64,000 bases of DNA from Dyadobacter sp. CY326 (GCF_021390515.1 NZ_JAJUXI010000013.1:62001-126000), one strand, 5' to 3'. Shown: positions 46,269-55,570, counted from the stretch's first letter. Notes: a model not told the origin generated them from the sequence alone. Numbers and translations are program-made.

Positions 46269-47267
46269 TTACAGCGCTTGGCCTTCCGCTTCCTGATATA
46301 CAACCTGGATTAATGTCTGTCCAACCGCTTTTAATGTCTTAGGATCAATGTGTTCCATGGTGTCATCATTGGTGTGCCATTGATCGAAGAATGTTTTTGA
46401 CATATTGTTCGGCTTCGTGTGAATGATGTCGATCATCGGGATTTTGGCGATTTTATTCACCGCCAAATGGTCGTCTGTGATCGAACCGCCTCTTTCGTTG
46501 ATGAAGAAATTGCTGTAACCCAATCTGCTAGCCGTGTTCCATACAGAGTTAACAACGCTCTCAGCCATTTGGACTGAATAACCTTCCTTGAAGAATGTCG
46601 CACCTTTTGCGCCAGCCATATCCAGTAAAATTCCGAAGTAAGCTGTGTAGTTAGGCACATGTTTGTTCGCTGCCCAATATTGCGAACCCAGGCAGAAACC
46701 GCCATATTCATCATTTGCCTTTTCTGAATTTCCCCAGTCTTCTGCATCGAAAAATATAATGTCAACGCCAATTTCAGGACCAGGTTTTTGGGAAGCAAGC
46801 ACTCGTGCAACTTCTAAAAGAATTCCCACGCCACTTGCGCCATCATTAGCAGCCAGCACAGGTTTATTTTTTACGAGGGAATCCTGATCAGAGAATGGCC
46901 TTGAATCCCAGTGCGCTGTGAGTAAGATGCGTTTTGCAGCTGTCGGATTGAAACTGCCAATAATATTTCGGCCATTCAGAATTGTGTTATCAAAAGTCGT
47001 ATCCTTGAAAGCCTGCTCAATGACCGTAAGGCCATATCCTTTCAGCGTAGCCGCCAAATAATCACCACAAGCATCATGCTTCTTCGTGTTAGGAACCCGC
47101 GGACCGAAATCAACTTGCTTTTGAACAAATTGATAAGCTGAATCCTCGCTAAAAGCAGGGCTTTTTACCAGTGCGGGCGGTTGTTCCGCCGCTTGCTCGG
47201 AGCTGTCTTTGGTTTTGCAGCCGTAAGCCAGCAAGAAGACAAACAATATTAAAGGTAACTTTTTCAT
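46269..47267 (-). CDS. M28-family zinc exopeptidase or glutaminyl cyclase, lipoprotein
   Basis: 332 residues from the ATG at 47267; a longer frame to 47288 would overlap cysS and spoil the signal peptide. MKKLPLILFVFLLAYGCK is a lipoprotein signal with a Cys lipobox at residue 18. Metal ligands are in TAHWDSRPF, AANDGASGVG, FFDAEDWG and the final His in IIHTKPNNM. The HWDSR form and the FDAEDWG motif resemble bacterial glutaminyl-peptide cyclotransferases as much as aminopeptidases, so both are possible. It should face the periplasm or cell surface. It directly follows cysS. Confidence 0.82.
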   Translation of the reverse strand: MKKLPLILFVFLLAYGCKTKDSSEQAAEQPPALVKSPAFSEDSAYQFVQKQVDFGPRVPNTKKHDACGDYLAATLKGYGLTVIEQAFKDTTFDNTILNGRNIIGSFNPTAAKRILLTAHWDSRPFSDQDSLVKNKPVLAANDGASGVGILLEVARVLASQKPGPEIGVDIIFFDAEDWGNSEKANDEYGGFCLGSQYWAANKHVPNYTAYFGILLDMAGAKGATFFKEGYSVQMAESVVNSVWNTASRLGYSNFFINERGGSITDDHLAVNKIAKIPMIDIIHTKPNNMSKTFFDQWHTNDDTMEHIDPKTLKAVGQTLIQVVYQEAEGQAL

Positions 47268-47269
47268 AA

Positions 47270-48772
47270 TCACTCTTCGTAGGCCCAATCAATCCGCGTT
47301 TTGGAGTCGCGGATTACCAGTCCCTGGTTTTTGAAGTAAGAACGGATTTCGTCTACTTTTTCGTAGTTCATCAATAATTTATATTCGCGATACAATTTCA
47401 GCATGCCGTCGAGGATTGCATAACCTTCGGCGACTTCCTCTTTCAAGCCCAAAACATCCTCGAAAAAAGTAACAAAATTGTTTTTTAATGCATTAAATGT
47501 CTCTTCGCCCAACGCAGCCGATTTCAGCTGGCCCATGTTGAGCATATTAATGTATTTCAGTAGATTGAAGAGGTTCGCAAACGCAACGGAAGTGTTCAGG
47601 TCATCATTCATCGCTCCATAAAAACCTTCAATCGCTTTTTCAATTTCTATTTTTTTGATCTCGTCAATGCTAACGCCTTCTTCGTGTACATAGGAAAGCA
47701 GTTTTGCATTTCTCAAACCATTTGCAAGCTTTTTATAACCCTTATGCGCTGCTTTCAATGCTTCATTGGAGAAATCAAGCGTGCTGCGATATTGGCTTTG
47801 CAGCATGAAAAAGCGGACGGTCATCGGACTGTAAGCCTGCTCTAATAATGGATGGCTTCCGGAGAAAAGCTCAGCTGGCAAAAACGAGTTGTTGAGCGAT
47901 TTGGACATTTTTTGTCCGTTCACTGTCAGCATATTCGTGTGCATCCAGTAGCGCACAGGTTCTTCATTCGTGAGTGATTTGCCTTGTGCGATTTCGCATT
48001 CGTGGTGCGGGAATTTCAAATCCATTCCGCCGCCGTGAATGTCGAATTGTTTACCTAAATACTTACCACTCATGCAAGTACATTCCAAATGCCATCCTGG
48101 AAAGCCCATTCCCCACGGAGAATCCCATTGCATAATGTGTTCAGGGCTGGCCCTTTTCCAAAGCGCAAAGTCCAGCGGATTTCGCTTTTCAGACTGTCCG
48201 TCCAGCTCGCGCGTTTCATTCAAAAGGTCTTCAATAATGCGACCGGAAAGCTTGCCATACTCATTGCCGTCAGCTTGATATTTATTGATATCAAAATAAA
48301 CGGAGCCATTGGATTCGTAAGCTGCGCCTTTTTCTATTAATGTTTTAACGGCTTCGATTTGTTCAATTAAATGTCCGGTTGCAGTGGGTTCAATGCTGGG
48401 TGGAATCAGGTTAAATATGGCTGAAACGTCGTGAAAATCATTGGTATAGCGCTGCACGATCTCCATGGGTTCAAGCTTTTGCAGCTTTGCCATTTTACCG
48501 ATTTTATCTTCACCCACTTCTCCATCACCCACCAAGTGCCCCACATCCGTAATGTTCCGCACATAGCGAACTTTATATCCAATGTGCGTCAGATAACGGT
48601 AAAGAATGTCGAAAGACAGAAACGTCCGGATATTTCCTAAGTGTACATTATTATAAACCGTTGGACCGCAGACATACATGCCGACATAAGGAGGGGCAAT
48701 TGGAACAAATACATCCTTTTTACGGGAAAGTGTATTGAATATTTTAAGCGGCTGGAAAGTCTGGGCGGTCAT
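47270..48772 (-). CDS. cysS: Cysteinyl-tRNA synthetase
   Basis: 500 residues, usual length. The class I signatures are YVCGPTVYNNVHLGNIRT (HIGH-like HLGN) and MSKSLNN (KMSKS). The zinc site is formed by Cys 32 in YVCGP, CTCMSG and the HHECE region (FPHHECEIAQ). It charges tRNA-Cys. It ends 2 bases before the ATG of the M28 lipoprotein, so the two are probably co-transcribed. Confidence 0.97.
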   Translation of the reverse strand: MTAQTFQPLKIFNTLSRKKDVFVPIAPPYVGMYVCGPTVYNNVHLGNIRTFLSFDILYRYLTHIGYKVRYVRNITDVGHLVGDGEVGEDKIGKMAKLQKLEPMEIVQRYTNDFHDVSAIFNLIPPSIEPTATGHLIEQIEAVKTLIEKGAAYESNGSVYFDINKYQADGNEYGKLSGRIIEDLLNETRELDGQSEKRNPLDFALWKRASPEHIMQWDSPWGMGFPGWHLECTCMSGKYLGKQFDIHGGGMDLKFPHHECEIAQGKSLTNEEPVRYWMHTNMLTVNGQKMSKSLNNSFLPAELFSGSHPLLEQAYSPMTVRFFMLQSQYRSTLDFSNEALKAAHKGYKKLANGLRNAKLLSYVHEEGVSIDEIKKIEIEKAIEGFYGAMNDDLNTSVAFANLFNLLKYINMLNMGQLKSAALGEETFNALKNNFVTFFEDVLGLKEEVAEGYAILDGMLKLYREYKLLMNYEKVDEIRSYFKNQGLVIRDSKTRIDWAYEE

Positions 48773-48804
48773 CTATGTTTTTACTTTTCTAAAAACTGAT
48801 TGTA

Positions 48805-49191
48805 TTAATGTTGTGTCTTTTCAAGCCGGGTTTCTACCCAGTTGATGATTATTTCTGCGTTTTGTAATCCGACTGACGCTAATTCGGCGCTTTGGCTTCC
48901 TTGGTAACCCATGTCAATGTGCAGAACCTGATAAGCAGTCGTGAACTTGGCCAGCAAACTTTTGTCTACCTTGCTAAGCTCCATTTGATACCACTCCACA
49001 CTTTTTGGCGTTTTTTTGTTCTTCTCTCCCAAAAACTGGTTTAATGCTAACAAGATGCCAGTATAGGCAGTATGCCCTGCAATCTTGACATATTTTTTGT
49101 CCTGATACATGCCTTCCTGCTTTTTCGCATTGTTACTCAAAAAATCTTTGGCATTGTCAATGTGTCTTCTGGCTTCGCTGATCGCTTCCAT
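48805..49191 (-). CDS. DUF5618 family protein
   Basis: 128 residues, helical, no signal peptide. It shows the family features EARRHIDNAKDFL near the start, YVKIAGHTAYTGILLALN in the middle and YQVLHIDMGYQGSQSAEL. The fold looks like a four-helix HEPN-like bundle, but no catalytic RNase motif is seen. Function unknown. It lies 32 bases upstream of cysS on the same strand and may be co-transcribed with it. Confidence 0.75.
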   Translation of the reverse strand: MEAISEARRHIDNAKDFLSNNAKKQEGMYQDKKYVKIAGHTAYTGILLALNQFLGEKNKKTPKSVEWYQMELSKVDKSLLAKFTTAYQVLHIDMGYQGSQSAELASVGLQNAEIIINWVETRLEKTQH

Positions 49192-49376
49192 AGTTATGTG
49201 TTAGTGGTGAAAGTGGTAAATTTTACAAAAATAGCAAATAACCTATCATTGAGTTAAACACTTTGGCATAATACAATGCGGGCCGGATGCTATTCGGGCG
49301 TTTTGATTATCTTCGCAGCGCTTTTGCGAAGAAGGCCTTGTTTGAAACTATCTTAAAATCAATACAATACTAATTT

Positions 49377-50294
49377 ATGAGTTTATTAACCGTAGGATCT
49401 GTTGCATTCGATGCGCTCGAAACACCTTTTGGAAAAACAGATAAAATTATTGGCGGTGCGGCCACTTACATCACACTAGCAGCATCATATTTCACCAAAG
49501 AAAACAATCTCGTGGCTGTTGTCGGGGGCGATTTCCCGGATGAAATGATCTCTCTTTTGCAGGATCACGGCGTTAATACAGAAGGACTTGAAATCGTTGA
49601 GGACGGAAAAACTTTTTTCTGGTCGGGGAAATATCATGAGGATATGAACACCCGTGATACGCTTGTGACGGAACTGAATGTAATGGAACATTTCGATCCC
49701 ATCATTCCGGAATCTTACCAGGGCACGACGTTCTTAATGTTGGGAAACACGGTTCCTGCGACGCAGAAACTGATTATCGAGCGCATGACCACGCGTCCGA
49801 AGCTCATTATGCTCGACACGATGAACCTTTGGATGAACATTGCGATGGATGATCTGAAAGCCGTTTTGAAAATGGTGGATTTGATCACAATCAATGATGA
49901 GGAAGCACGCCAGCTTTCTGGAGAATATTCGTTGCGGAAGGCTGCGAAGAAAATCCTGGAAATGGGACCCACGACATTGATCATTAAAAAAGGAGAACAC
50001 GGCGCATTGTTGTTCCAGGGAGACAAGATTTTCTTCGCCCCAGCATTGCCTTTGGAAGAGGTTTTTGACCCAACCGGCGCAGGAGACACATTTGCAGGCG
50101 GATTTATTGGTTATCTGGCCAGCACCGACGACATTTCTTTCGAAAACATGAAACGCGCTATTATATATGGATCTGCGATGGCGTCGTTCTGCGTGGAAAA
50201 ATTTGGAACCGAGCGCATCGTCAATCTTACACAAAAAGAAATCAATGACCGCGTGCAGGATTTTGTGAATTTGTCAAGTTTCGAAATTCAATAG
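49377..50294 (+). CDS. PfkB-family sugar kinase
   Basis: 305 residues of the ribokinase family. The N-terminal GSVAFDALETPFGKTDKIIGGAATYI has the substrate-side Gly-Gly. The ATP site DPTGAGDTFAGGFIGYL (about 226-242) carries the catalytic Asp in GAGD. The substrate, a sugar or nucleoside, cannot be named. The upstream region has a small hairpin (arms CTTCGC and GCGAAG, about 49311-49331). A terminator follows immediately after the gene. Confidence 0.9.
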   Translation: MSLLTVGSVAFDALETPFGKTDKIIGGAATYITLAASYFTKENNLVAVVGGDFPDEMISLLQDHGVNTEGLEIVEDGKTFFWSGKYHEDMNTRDTLVTELNVMEHFDPIIPESYQGTTFLMLGNTVPATQKLIIERMTTRPKLIMLDTMNLWMNIAMDDLKAVLKMVDLITINDEEARQLSGEYSLRKAAKKILEMGPTTLIIKKGEHGALLFQGDKIFFAPALPLEEVFDPTGAGDTFAGGFIGYLASTDDISFENMKRAIIYGSAMASFCVEKFGTERIVNLTQKEINDRVQDFVNLSSFEIQ

Positions 50295-50311
50295 TCAGTT
50301 TTGAAAGTTTA

Positions 50312-50361
50312 TGAGTCTATAAGTTGAGGATTTTTTATTCTTACTTGTAGACTTATTTTTT
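50312..50361 (+). terminator. Rho-independent terminator between the PfkB kinase and GDPD genes
   Basis: TGAGTCTATAAGT (50312-50324) pairs with ACTTGTAGACTTA (50343-50355), 13 positions with two G-T pairs, across an 18-base loop, followed by six T residues. The T-run touches the first possible GDPD start codon. Confidence 0.65.
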
Positions 50362-51177
50362 ATGCATTCAATCATGTTCCGAAAAGTCAAAAACCTCCTT
50401 TTTCTATCATTAACAATGTCTGTTAGCGCTTTTGCGCAGCAAGTTTTGCCTGAAACCAAACATAAAACCATCGTCATCGCGCATCGTGGAAATCATGTTG
50501 CCGTTCCTGAAAATACGATCGCAGCCGCGAAGGAGGCAATCAAGGCTGGCGCGGATTATGTTGAGGTGGATTTGAGGACAACCAAGGATGGACATTTGGT
50601 TGTATTGCACGACGCGACTGTTGACCGGACAACAAACGGAGCCGGAAAAATCAATGCGATGACTTTGGAAGAGGTTAGAAACTTGCAGGTTTTTAATCGG
50701 AATAAGAAAACCCACGAGATTCCGGAGTTCAGGGATGTGCTGGCTGTTTGTAAAAACAAGATCAACATTTATCTCGATTTCAAAGCGGCGGATGTAACTG
50801 AGACCTGGAAGCAGATTAAAGAAGCGGGAATGGAAAAGCAGGTTGTGGTTTATTTGAACAAAGAAACCGATTACTATGAATGGACGAAGGTCGCGCCGCA
50901 GGTTCCTCTGATGTCAAGTTTGCCGAAAGATATTGATAGCAAAGAGAAACTGGTTGGGTTTTTGGAAAAGATGCATTTAAAAATAGTCGATAATTTGTCC
51001 AACCCAACCCTTTTGAAGGATGCTAACGAGTTGGGAGTGCAGGTTTGGCTTGATGTGCAAAGTGCAACCGAAGGACCGGTTTCATGGAAAGAGGCTATCG
51101 CGAAGGACGTTCAGGGATTGCAAACCGACCAGCCTGCTGCATTGATAAAATATCTTAAAGAATCAGGACTGCATTAA
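50362..51177 (+). CDS. Glycerophosphodiester phosphodiesterase, exported
   Basis: 271 residues. The ATG at 50362 directly follows a terminator T-run; an ATG at 50374 (MFRKVKNLLFLSLTMSVSAFAQ) gives the same signal peptide and may be the true start. The GDPD motif IAHRGNHVAVPENTIAAAKEAIKAGADYVEVDLR (about 35-68) has the catalytic His and the Glu/Asp metal ligands, followed by VVLHDATVDRTTNG with the second His. It should release glycerol 3-phosphate from phospholipid head groups in the periplasm, which glpK-linked metabolism could use. It abuts the convergent tag stop with no gap. Confidence 0.9.
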   Translation: MHSIMFRKVKNLLFLSLTMSVSAFAQQVLPETKHKTIVIAHRGNHVAVPENTIAAAKEAIKAGADYVEVDLRTTKDGHLVVLHDATVDRTTNGAGKINAMTLEEVRNLQVFNRNKKTHEIPEFRDVLAVCKNKINIYLDFKAADVTETWKQIKEAGMEKQVVVYLNKETDYYEWTKVAPQVPLMSSLPKDIDSKEKLVGFLEKMHLKIVDNLSNPTLLKDANELGVQVWLDVQSATEGPVSWKEAIAKDVQGLQTDQPAALIKYLKESGLH

Positions 51178-51729
51178 TCAAGCCTTTTGCGTCGCTGCCA
51201 CTAAGTTGACTTTGCTATAAACGGGACAATCGGGCGTGTGAGCGCCGGGCAGATAGCCAGTGCTCATCAGGAATTCGTTGACGATCTCGCCGCCTGTGAA
51301 TTTAAATGTTTTCTTAAAAAGCCTGATCCATTCTTCTTTCGTTAAAGGATGATGTGCGTCAATCCATCCTTTAAATGAGCCGTAATCTTTTCTTAGGTCA
51401 AGAATTTTTTGTGCATTCACAATTGCTGCATTGATTTTCAATCGATTACGCACAATTCCTGGGTCCAGCAAAAGTCTTTCACGATTAAATTCGTCATATT
51501 GGGCGATTTTTTCAATTGAAAAATTATCATAAGCTTTTCTAAAACCATCCTGTTTTCGCAACATTAATGTCCAGCTCAGCCCGGCCTGGTTTATTTCCAA
51601 AATCAAACGGCCAAAAAGCTCGTCGTCATCCGTGATTTGAAAACCATATTGATTGTCGTGGTAATGTTTGTTTAGCAGAAAATCGGCAGTTTCTGAAACA
51701 TTATTGTTGATATAGCTACAATAGGACAT
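51178..51729 (-). CDS. tag: DNA-3-methyladenine glycosylase I
   Basis: 183 residues, usual length. The zinc-binding residues are Cys 4 near the start (MSYCSY), the His in HYHDNQYG and HTPDCPVY at the C-terminus (His and Cys). AGLSWTLMLRKQDGFRKAYDNF and the FTGGEIVNEFLMSTGYLPGAH segment are typical of Tag. It removes 3-methyladenine from alkylated DNA. The usual RCxW start motif is altered to YCSY, as in several Bacteroidota. It follows the GyrI-like gene after 23 bases. Confidence 0.92.
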   Translation of the reverse strand: MSYCSYINNNVSETADFLLNKHYHDNQYGFQITDDDELFGRLILEINQAGLSWTLMLRKQDGFRKAYDNFSIEKIAQYDEFNRERLLLDPGIVRNRLKINAAIVNAQKILDLRKDYGSFKGWIDAHHPLTKEEWIRLFKKTFKFTGGEIVNEFLMSTGYLPGAHTPDCPVYSKVNLVAATQKA

Positions 51730-51752
51730 GACGGAAGATTGGTTTTAAAAAC

Positions 51753-52223
51753 TTAATTTACAATTCCGATTTGCACTTCGGTAATGTTGTTTTCCGGGTT
51801 TTGGAAATCCATATTTAAATATATTTCCCGGTTTTGGCCTGTCATGATCAGTTTGTTAGACATCAGTTCTGAAATCAGTTCACCGTAAATTTTCCCCAAG
51901 CCTGCCCAACTTCCATAAAGCTGCCCGGCGACGCAGTTGAATGGTTCCAGGTATTTTAGTTTGAATTCAGAATCAGTCAAACGCGTTTCGGGAGCCGTGA
52001 CAGGCAATGCAATTGTCAGGTGAAATTGAGTTTCGGGATTCCCGTCAGCGCCATTGTAAATCCAGTAAATCGGCCCCGTTATTTCCAGTTCTTTTTGGAT
52101 GGCCTCGCGATATAACCGGTGTGCCACAATGCGGACGTAATCCATCAATTCACTCAGGGAAGTCTCGGTTTCGAAATATAGCACGTGGATCGGCTGAATT
52201 GTTTTCGTTTGCATATTTGACAT
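51753..52223 (-). CDS. GyrI-like effector-binding domain protein
   Basis: 156 residues from the ATG at 52223 (MSNMQTKTIQPIHVLYFETET...); the ATG at 52214 is an alternative, and the longer frame begins with TTG. It looks like the SOUL/GyrI small-molecule-binding fold found behind AraC-type regulators: a first beta-helix half with ELMDYVRIVAHRLYREAIQ and a second with LEPFNCVAGQLYGSWAGLGKIYGELISEL. No DNA-binding domain is present. The ligand is unknown. A small inverted repeat TGACA-6-TGTCA is at 52257-52272, upstream. Confidence 0.65.
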   Translation of the reverse strand: MSNMQTKTIQPIHVLYFETETSLSELMDYVRIVAHRLYREAIQKELEITGPIYWIYNGADGNPETQFHLTIALPVTAPETRLTDSEFKLKYLEPFNCVAGQLYGSWAGLGKIYGELISELMSNKLIMTGQNREIYLNMDFQNPENNITEVQIGIVN

Positions 52224-52296
52224 GGATAATGTTGTATGCAAATGAAACAGCCCCTTATGACAACCGTATGTCAGTTGATTTTCTAAAAACTGAAAT

Positions 52297-52980
52297 TTAA
52301 TGCTTCATCCTGCGAACGGTCTTTTGCAGCCATGGATAACTTATATAAAGCGCTTTTGTGGCCCCAATTCCTACGCCTGCTCCCATGAGGACGTCTGCAA
52401 GCCAATGTTTGTTATTTAAAATTCTTAATCCGCCAACTGCGGTCGCCGTTCCGTAACCACCAATGCTGTACAAAACGCTTCGCTGGCCGTATTCTTCGTG
52501 CAGAATGGTTGCATTTGCAAAAGCTGTGGTGGTGTGGCCGGATGGAAATGAATAATAATCAGATTCATCTGGGCGAGGATATTTGATAACCCGCTTTAAA
52601 CTTTGCGTCACGCCTTGCGCGATAATGTTGGAAAGTAATGCAAGAATCACCTGATCACCAAGCTTATGCCTGCCTTTCACGCCCGCAGAAGCCAGCCCCA
52701 AACTGATCACACCGGGTGCATAGGGCAAAAATTCATCTGCTTTTGAATGAAAATCCGGATATTTCGAATGCACGTCGTCGTGGAAATGTCGGCTGATTTT
52801 TCCCTGGGTGATCAGTCCAGCCAGAGCCAATGTTACGGGTGGAATGACATCACCAGCTTTGATAACCCAAAGCTTTGAATCCTTTGGAATGGAATCATTT
52901 TGGGCAAAAGCTTTGGAAGAAACAATTTGAAAACAGAAAATAACGCAAAACAGCTGCGTTTTGAGATAGCGTTTTACCAT
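52297..52980 (-). CDS. PAP2-family phosphatase
   Basis: 227 residues from the ATG at 52980, which overlaps the kdsA stop by one base (TGATG). An N-terminal signal peptide (MVKRYLKTQLFCVIFCFQIVSSKAFAQ) is followed by hydrophobic segments and the phosphatase signature: KRVIKYPRPD (motif 1), FPSGHTTTAFA (motif 2) and HWLADVLMGAGVG (motif 3). Relatives dephosphorylate undecaprenyl pyrophosphate, lipid A or phosphatidate in the periplasm. Coupling to kdsA suggests LPS or lipid-carrier work, as inference. Confidence 0.92.
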   Translation of the reverse strand: MVKRYLKTQLFCVIFCFQIVSSKAFAQNDSIPKDSKLWVIKAGDVIPPVTLALAGLITQGKISRHFHDDVHSKYPDFHSKADEFLPYAPGVISLGLASAGVKGRHKLGDQVILALLSNIIAQGVTQSLKRVIKYPRPDESDYYSFPSGHTTTAFANATILHEEYGQRSVLYSIGGYGTATAVGGLRILNNKHWLADVLMGAGVGIGATKALYISYPWLQKTVRRMKH

Positions 52981-53792
52981 CACATTACGGCTTCACGAAC
53001 GCGCACTAACCTTTCCAAAAGCCCTTCCAATTGATCCAAAGGCAGCATATTAGCACCATCCGATTTTGCTTCCGAAGGATTAAAATGTGTTTCGATAAAC
53101 AAACCATCCGCACCAACTGCAATTGCAGCTTTTGCGATTGTCTCGATCAGCTTGGGCTTGCCGCCGGTTACGCCCGACGCCTGGTTGGGCTGCTGCAATG
53201 AATGCGTGCAGTCCATCACAACTGGCACGCCGAAAGCGCTCATTTCCGGGAGGTTACGATAATCTACAACCAGATCGCCATAGCCAAAACTGTTTCCCCG
53301 ATCGGTTAGGATCACTGGACATTCTGGATTAACCTCATTGATTTTCTCAACAGCGAATTTCATGGAAGCGCCGGACAAAAATTGGCCTTTTTTAACATTA
53401 ACAGCCTTTCCAGTTCTTGCTGCTGCGGCTAGCAATTCGGTTTGGCGGCATAGGAAGGCCGGGATTTGCAACACGTCAACATATTCCGCCGCAAAAGCCG
53501 CTTCGTGCGACTCGTGAATGTCGGTGACCACAGGCACCCCAAAAGTATTTCGCACTTCTTCCAAAATCTTCAATGCTTTTTCGTCACCAATTCCAGTGAA
53601 AGAATCGATTTTCGTGCGGTTGGCTTTTCGGTAAGAACCTTTGAAAATATAGGGAATTTTGAGTCGGTCGGTGAGACCAGTAATGTGTTCTGCAATGCGT
53701 AATGCCATGTCTCTGCCCTCAATTGCGCATGGGCCAGCCATCAAAAAAAATAGGGGAGATTCGGCGTTTTTTATATTAGGAATTGAAATCAT
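52980..53792 (-). CDS. kdsA: 3-deoxy-8-phosphooctulonate synthase
   Basis: 270 residues, usual length. It joins phosphoenolpyruvate and arabinose 5-phosphate to make KDO 8-phosphate, the first committed step to the KDO of LPS inner core. Visible features are FLMAGPCAIEGRD, FKGSYRKANRTKIDSF, VVTDIHESHEA, LQIPAFLCRQTELL and NVKKGQFL. The start MISIPNI at 53792 fits the family. The PAP2 gene follows with a one-base overlap. No kdsB is adjacent. Confidence 0.97.
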   Translation of the reverse strand: MISIPNIKNAESPLFFLMAGPCAIEGRDMALRIAEHITGLTDRLKIPYIFKGSYRKANRTKIDSFTGIGDEKALKILEEVRNTFGVPVVTDIHESHEAAFAAEYVDVLQIPAFLCRQTELLAAAARTGKAVNVKKGQFLSGASMKFAVEKINEVNPECPVILTDRGNSFGYGDLVVDYRNLPEMSAFGVPVVMDCTHSLQQPNQASGVTGGKPKLIETIAKAAIAVGADGLFIETHFNPSEAKSDGANMLPLDQLEGLLERLVRVREAVM

Positions 53793-53961
53793 ACAATGCT
53801 GCGTCAGATGGTCAATGAATGTTTTGCGAATGTACGGCTATCCGTCAGGTTGTTAATAAGATCAAAAGATTTAGTGGGACAGATCCGTGGTAAACATTTG
53901 ATTTTCTGGTTTTTTTATTTCCAATACATTAAAAGCAATAAAATGAAAGGACTAAAAAAAT

Positions 53962-53993
53962 TTTGACAAAGTGAATCGAAATTTCTTTCTTTG
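53962..53993 (+). promoter_or_regulatory. Promoter of acpP
   Basis: TTTG (53962-53965), 20 bases, TTTCTTTG (53986-53993). It matches the Bacteroidota pattern with one mismatch in the -7 box. The acpP ATG is 31 bases downstream. Confidence 0.5.
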
Positions 53994-54023
53994 TTGCGAT
54001 TTTAACCAAAAAGTGAATATAAA

Positions 54024-54260
54024 ATGTCAGCAATTGCAGAAAGAGTTAAGCAAATTATCGTCGAAAAACTCGGCGTTGAAGAGTCGGAAGTAACATCGGA
54101 AGCAAACTTCCAGAACGACTTGGGAGCAGACTCTCTAGATACCGTTGAATTGATCATGGAATTTGAAAAAGAATTCAATCTATCTATCCCTGACGATCAG
54201 GCAGAGAACATTGGTACAGTTGGTCAGGCTGTTGCATACCTGGAAGAAAACGTGAAGTAA
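54024..54260 (+). CDS. acpP: Acyl carrier protein
   Basis: 78 residues, acidic, three-helix fold. The phosphopantetheine attachment Ser is in [18 protein letters not shown] (Ser 37 region). It carries growing acyl chains in fatty acid synthesis. It heads the acpP-fabF-rnc group, a very widely conserved order, with fabF 43 bases downstream. Confidence 0.98.
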   Translation: MSAIAERVKQIIVEKLGVEESEVTSEANFQNDLGADSLDTVELIMEFEKEFNLSIPDDQAENIGTVGQAVAYLEENVK

Positions 54261-54303
54261 TTCGGTTTTTGCACCAGTATCATTTTATTTCTGTCCCCAT
54301 TTT

Positions 54304-55557
54304 ATGAGTTTGAAGAGAGTTGTAATTACCGGAATGGGTGCATTAACGCCCGTTGGAAATGATGTTTCTACCTTTTGGAAAAATTTGGTTGCAGGTGTAA
54401 GCGGAGCAGCTCCCATCACGCGTTTCGACGCTGAAAAGTTTCGCACCCGGTTTGCCTGTGAAGTGAAAGGTTTAGACGTTCATAATTACATTCCTCGTCA
54501 GGAAGCGCGTAAAATGGATCCCTTTACCCAATACGCCGTCATTGCAGCAGATGAAGCAATGAAGGACGCCGGCTTTGACGCAGATACGCTTGATCTCGAC
54601 AAAGCCGGTGTAATTTGGGGGACCGGAATCGGTGGATTGAAAACCTTTGAAGAAGAGGTGATGAATTTTGCCGAAAATGGAAAAACGCCTCGTTTTAATC
54701 CATTCTTTATCCCCAAAATGATCGTAGACAGCGCATCCGGCGTGCTCTCGATCCGCTACGGTTTCCGAGGTCCTAATTTTATCACCGTTTCAGCTTGCGC
54801 TTCTGCAACCAATGCCCTCATTGATGCATTCAATTACATTAAGCTTGGCATGATGAACGTCTGTATTTCCGGCGGTTCGGAGGCAGCGGTTACCATTGCG
54901 GGTGTAGGTGGTTTTAATGCATTAAAAGCATTGTCTGAAAGAAACGATTCTCCTGAAACGGCTTCCCGTCCTTATGACAAAGACCGCGATGGATTTGTTT
55001 TGGGAGAAGGCGGTGCGGCACTCATTTTGGAAGAGCTGGAACATGCGAAAGCCAGAGGAGCAAAAATTTACGCTGAAATGATTGGAGCGGGCATGTCTTC
55101 GGACGCCTACCACATTACAGCTCCCCATCCAGAAGGCCTCGGCGCTCATATCGTGATGAAAAACGCGATTGAAAATGCCGGGATCAAGCCGGAAGATGTG
55201 GATTACATTAACACCCACGGCACATCTACGCCGATCGGTGACCCGCAAGAAATTAAGGCAATCGAAAAATTCTTCGGTGAGCATGCTTATAAATTGAACA
55301 TTAGTTCAACCAAATCCATGACCGGGCATTTGCTGGGTGGCGCAGGCGCTATCGAAGCCGCGGCATGTATTCTTGCAATCCGCGACGGGGTGATTCCTCC
55401 CACGATCAACCATTTTACAGACGATCCGGAAATTAACCCAAGGCTGAATCTGACGTTCAATCATGCTCAAAAGCGCGAGACTAAAATTGCCCTGAGTAAT
55501 ACTTTTGGTTTTGGCGGTCACAATGCATCAGTCATTTTCAAAAAATATGAAGACTGA
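54304..55557 (+). CDS. fabF: 3-oxoacyl-[acyl-carrier-protein] synthase II
   Basis: 417 residues, usual length. The catalytic Cys is in VSACASATNAL (about residue 163), and the two His residues are in NTHGTSTPIGD and STKSMTGHLLGGAG (about 303 and 340). FGFGGHNASV closes the active site. It elongates acyl-ACP with malonyl-ACP in the cytosol. It lies between acpP and rnc, in the classic order. Confidence 0.98.
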   Translation: MSLKRVVITGMGALTPVGNDVSTFWKNLVAGVSGAAPITRFDAEKFRTRFACEVKGLDVHNYIPRQEARKMDPFTQYAVIAADEAMKDAGFDADTLDLDKAGVIWGTGIGGLKTFEEEVMNFAENGKTPRFNPFFIPKMIVDSASGVLSIRYGFRGPNFITVSACASATNALIDAFNYIKLGMMNVCISGGSEAAVTIAGVGGFNALKALSERNDSPETASRPYDKDRDGFVLGEGGAALILEELEHAKARGAKIYAEMIGAGMSSDAYHITAPHPEGLGAHIVMKNAIENAGIKPEDVDYINTHGTSTPIGDPQEIKAIEKFFGEHAYKLNISSTKSMTGHLLGGAGAIEAAACILAIRDGVIPPTINHFTDDPEINPRLNLTFNHAQKRETKIALSNTFGFGGHNASVIFKKYED

Positions 55558-55570
55558 TAACTGATTACAC

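Noticed and set aside
49734-50234. 166-codon minus-strand frame opposite the PfkB kinase
   Set aside because: It is antisense to a confident kinase and has a Cys/His-rich random composition.
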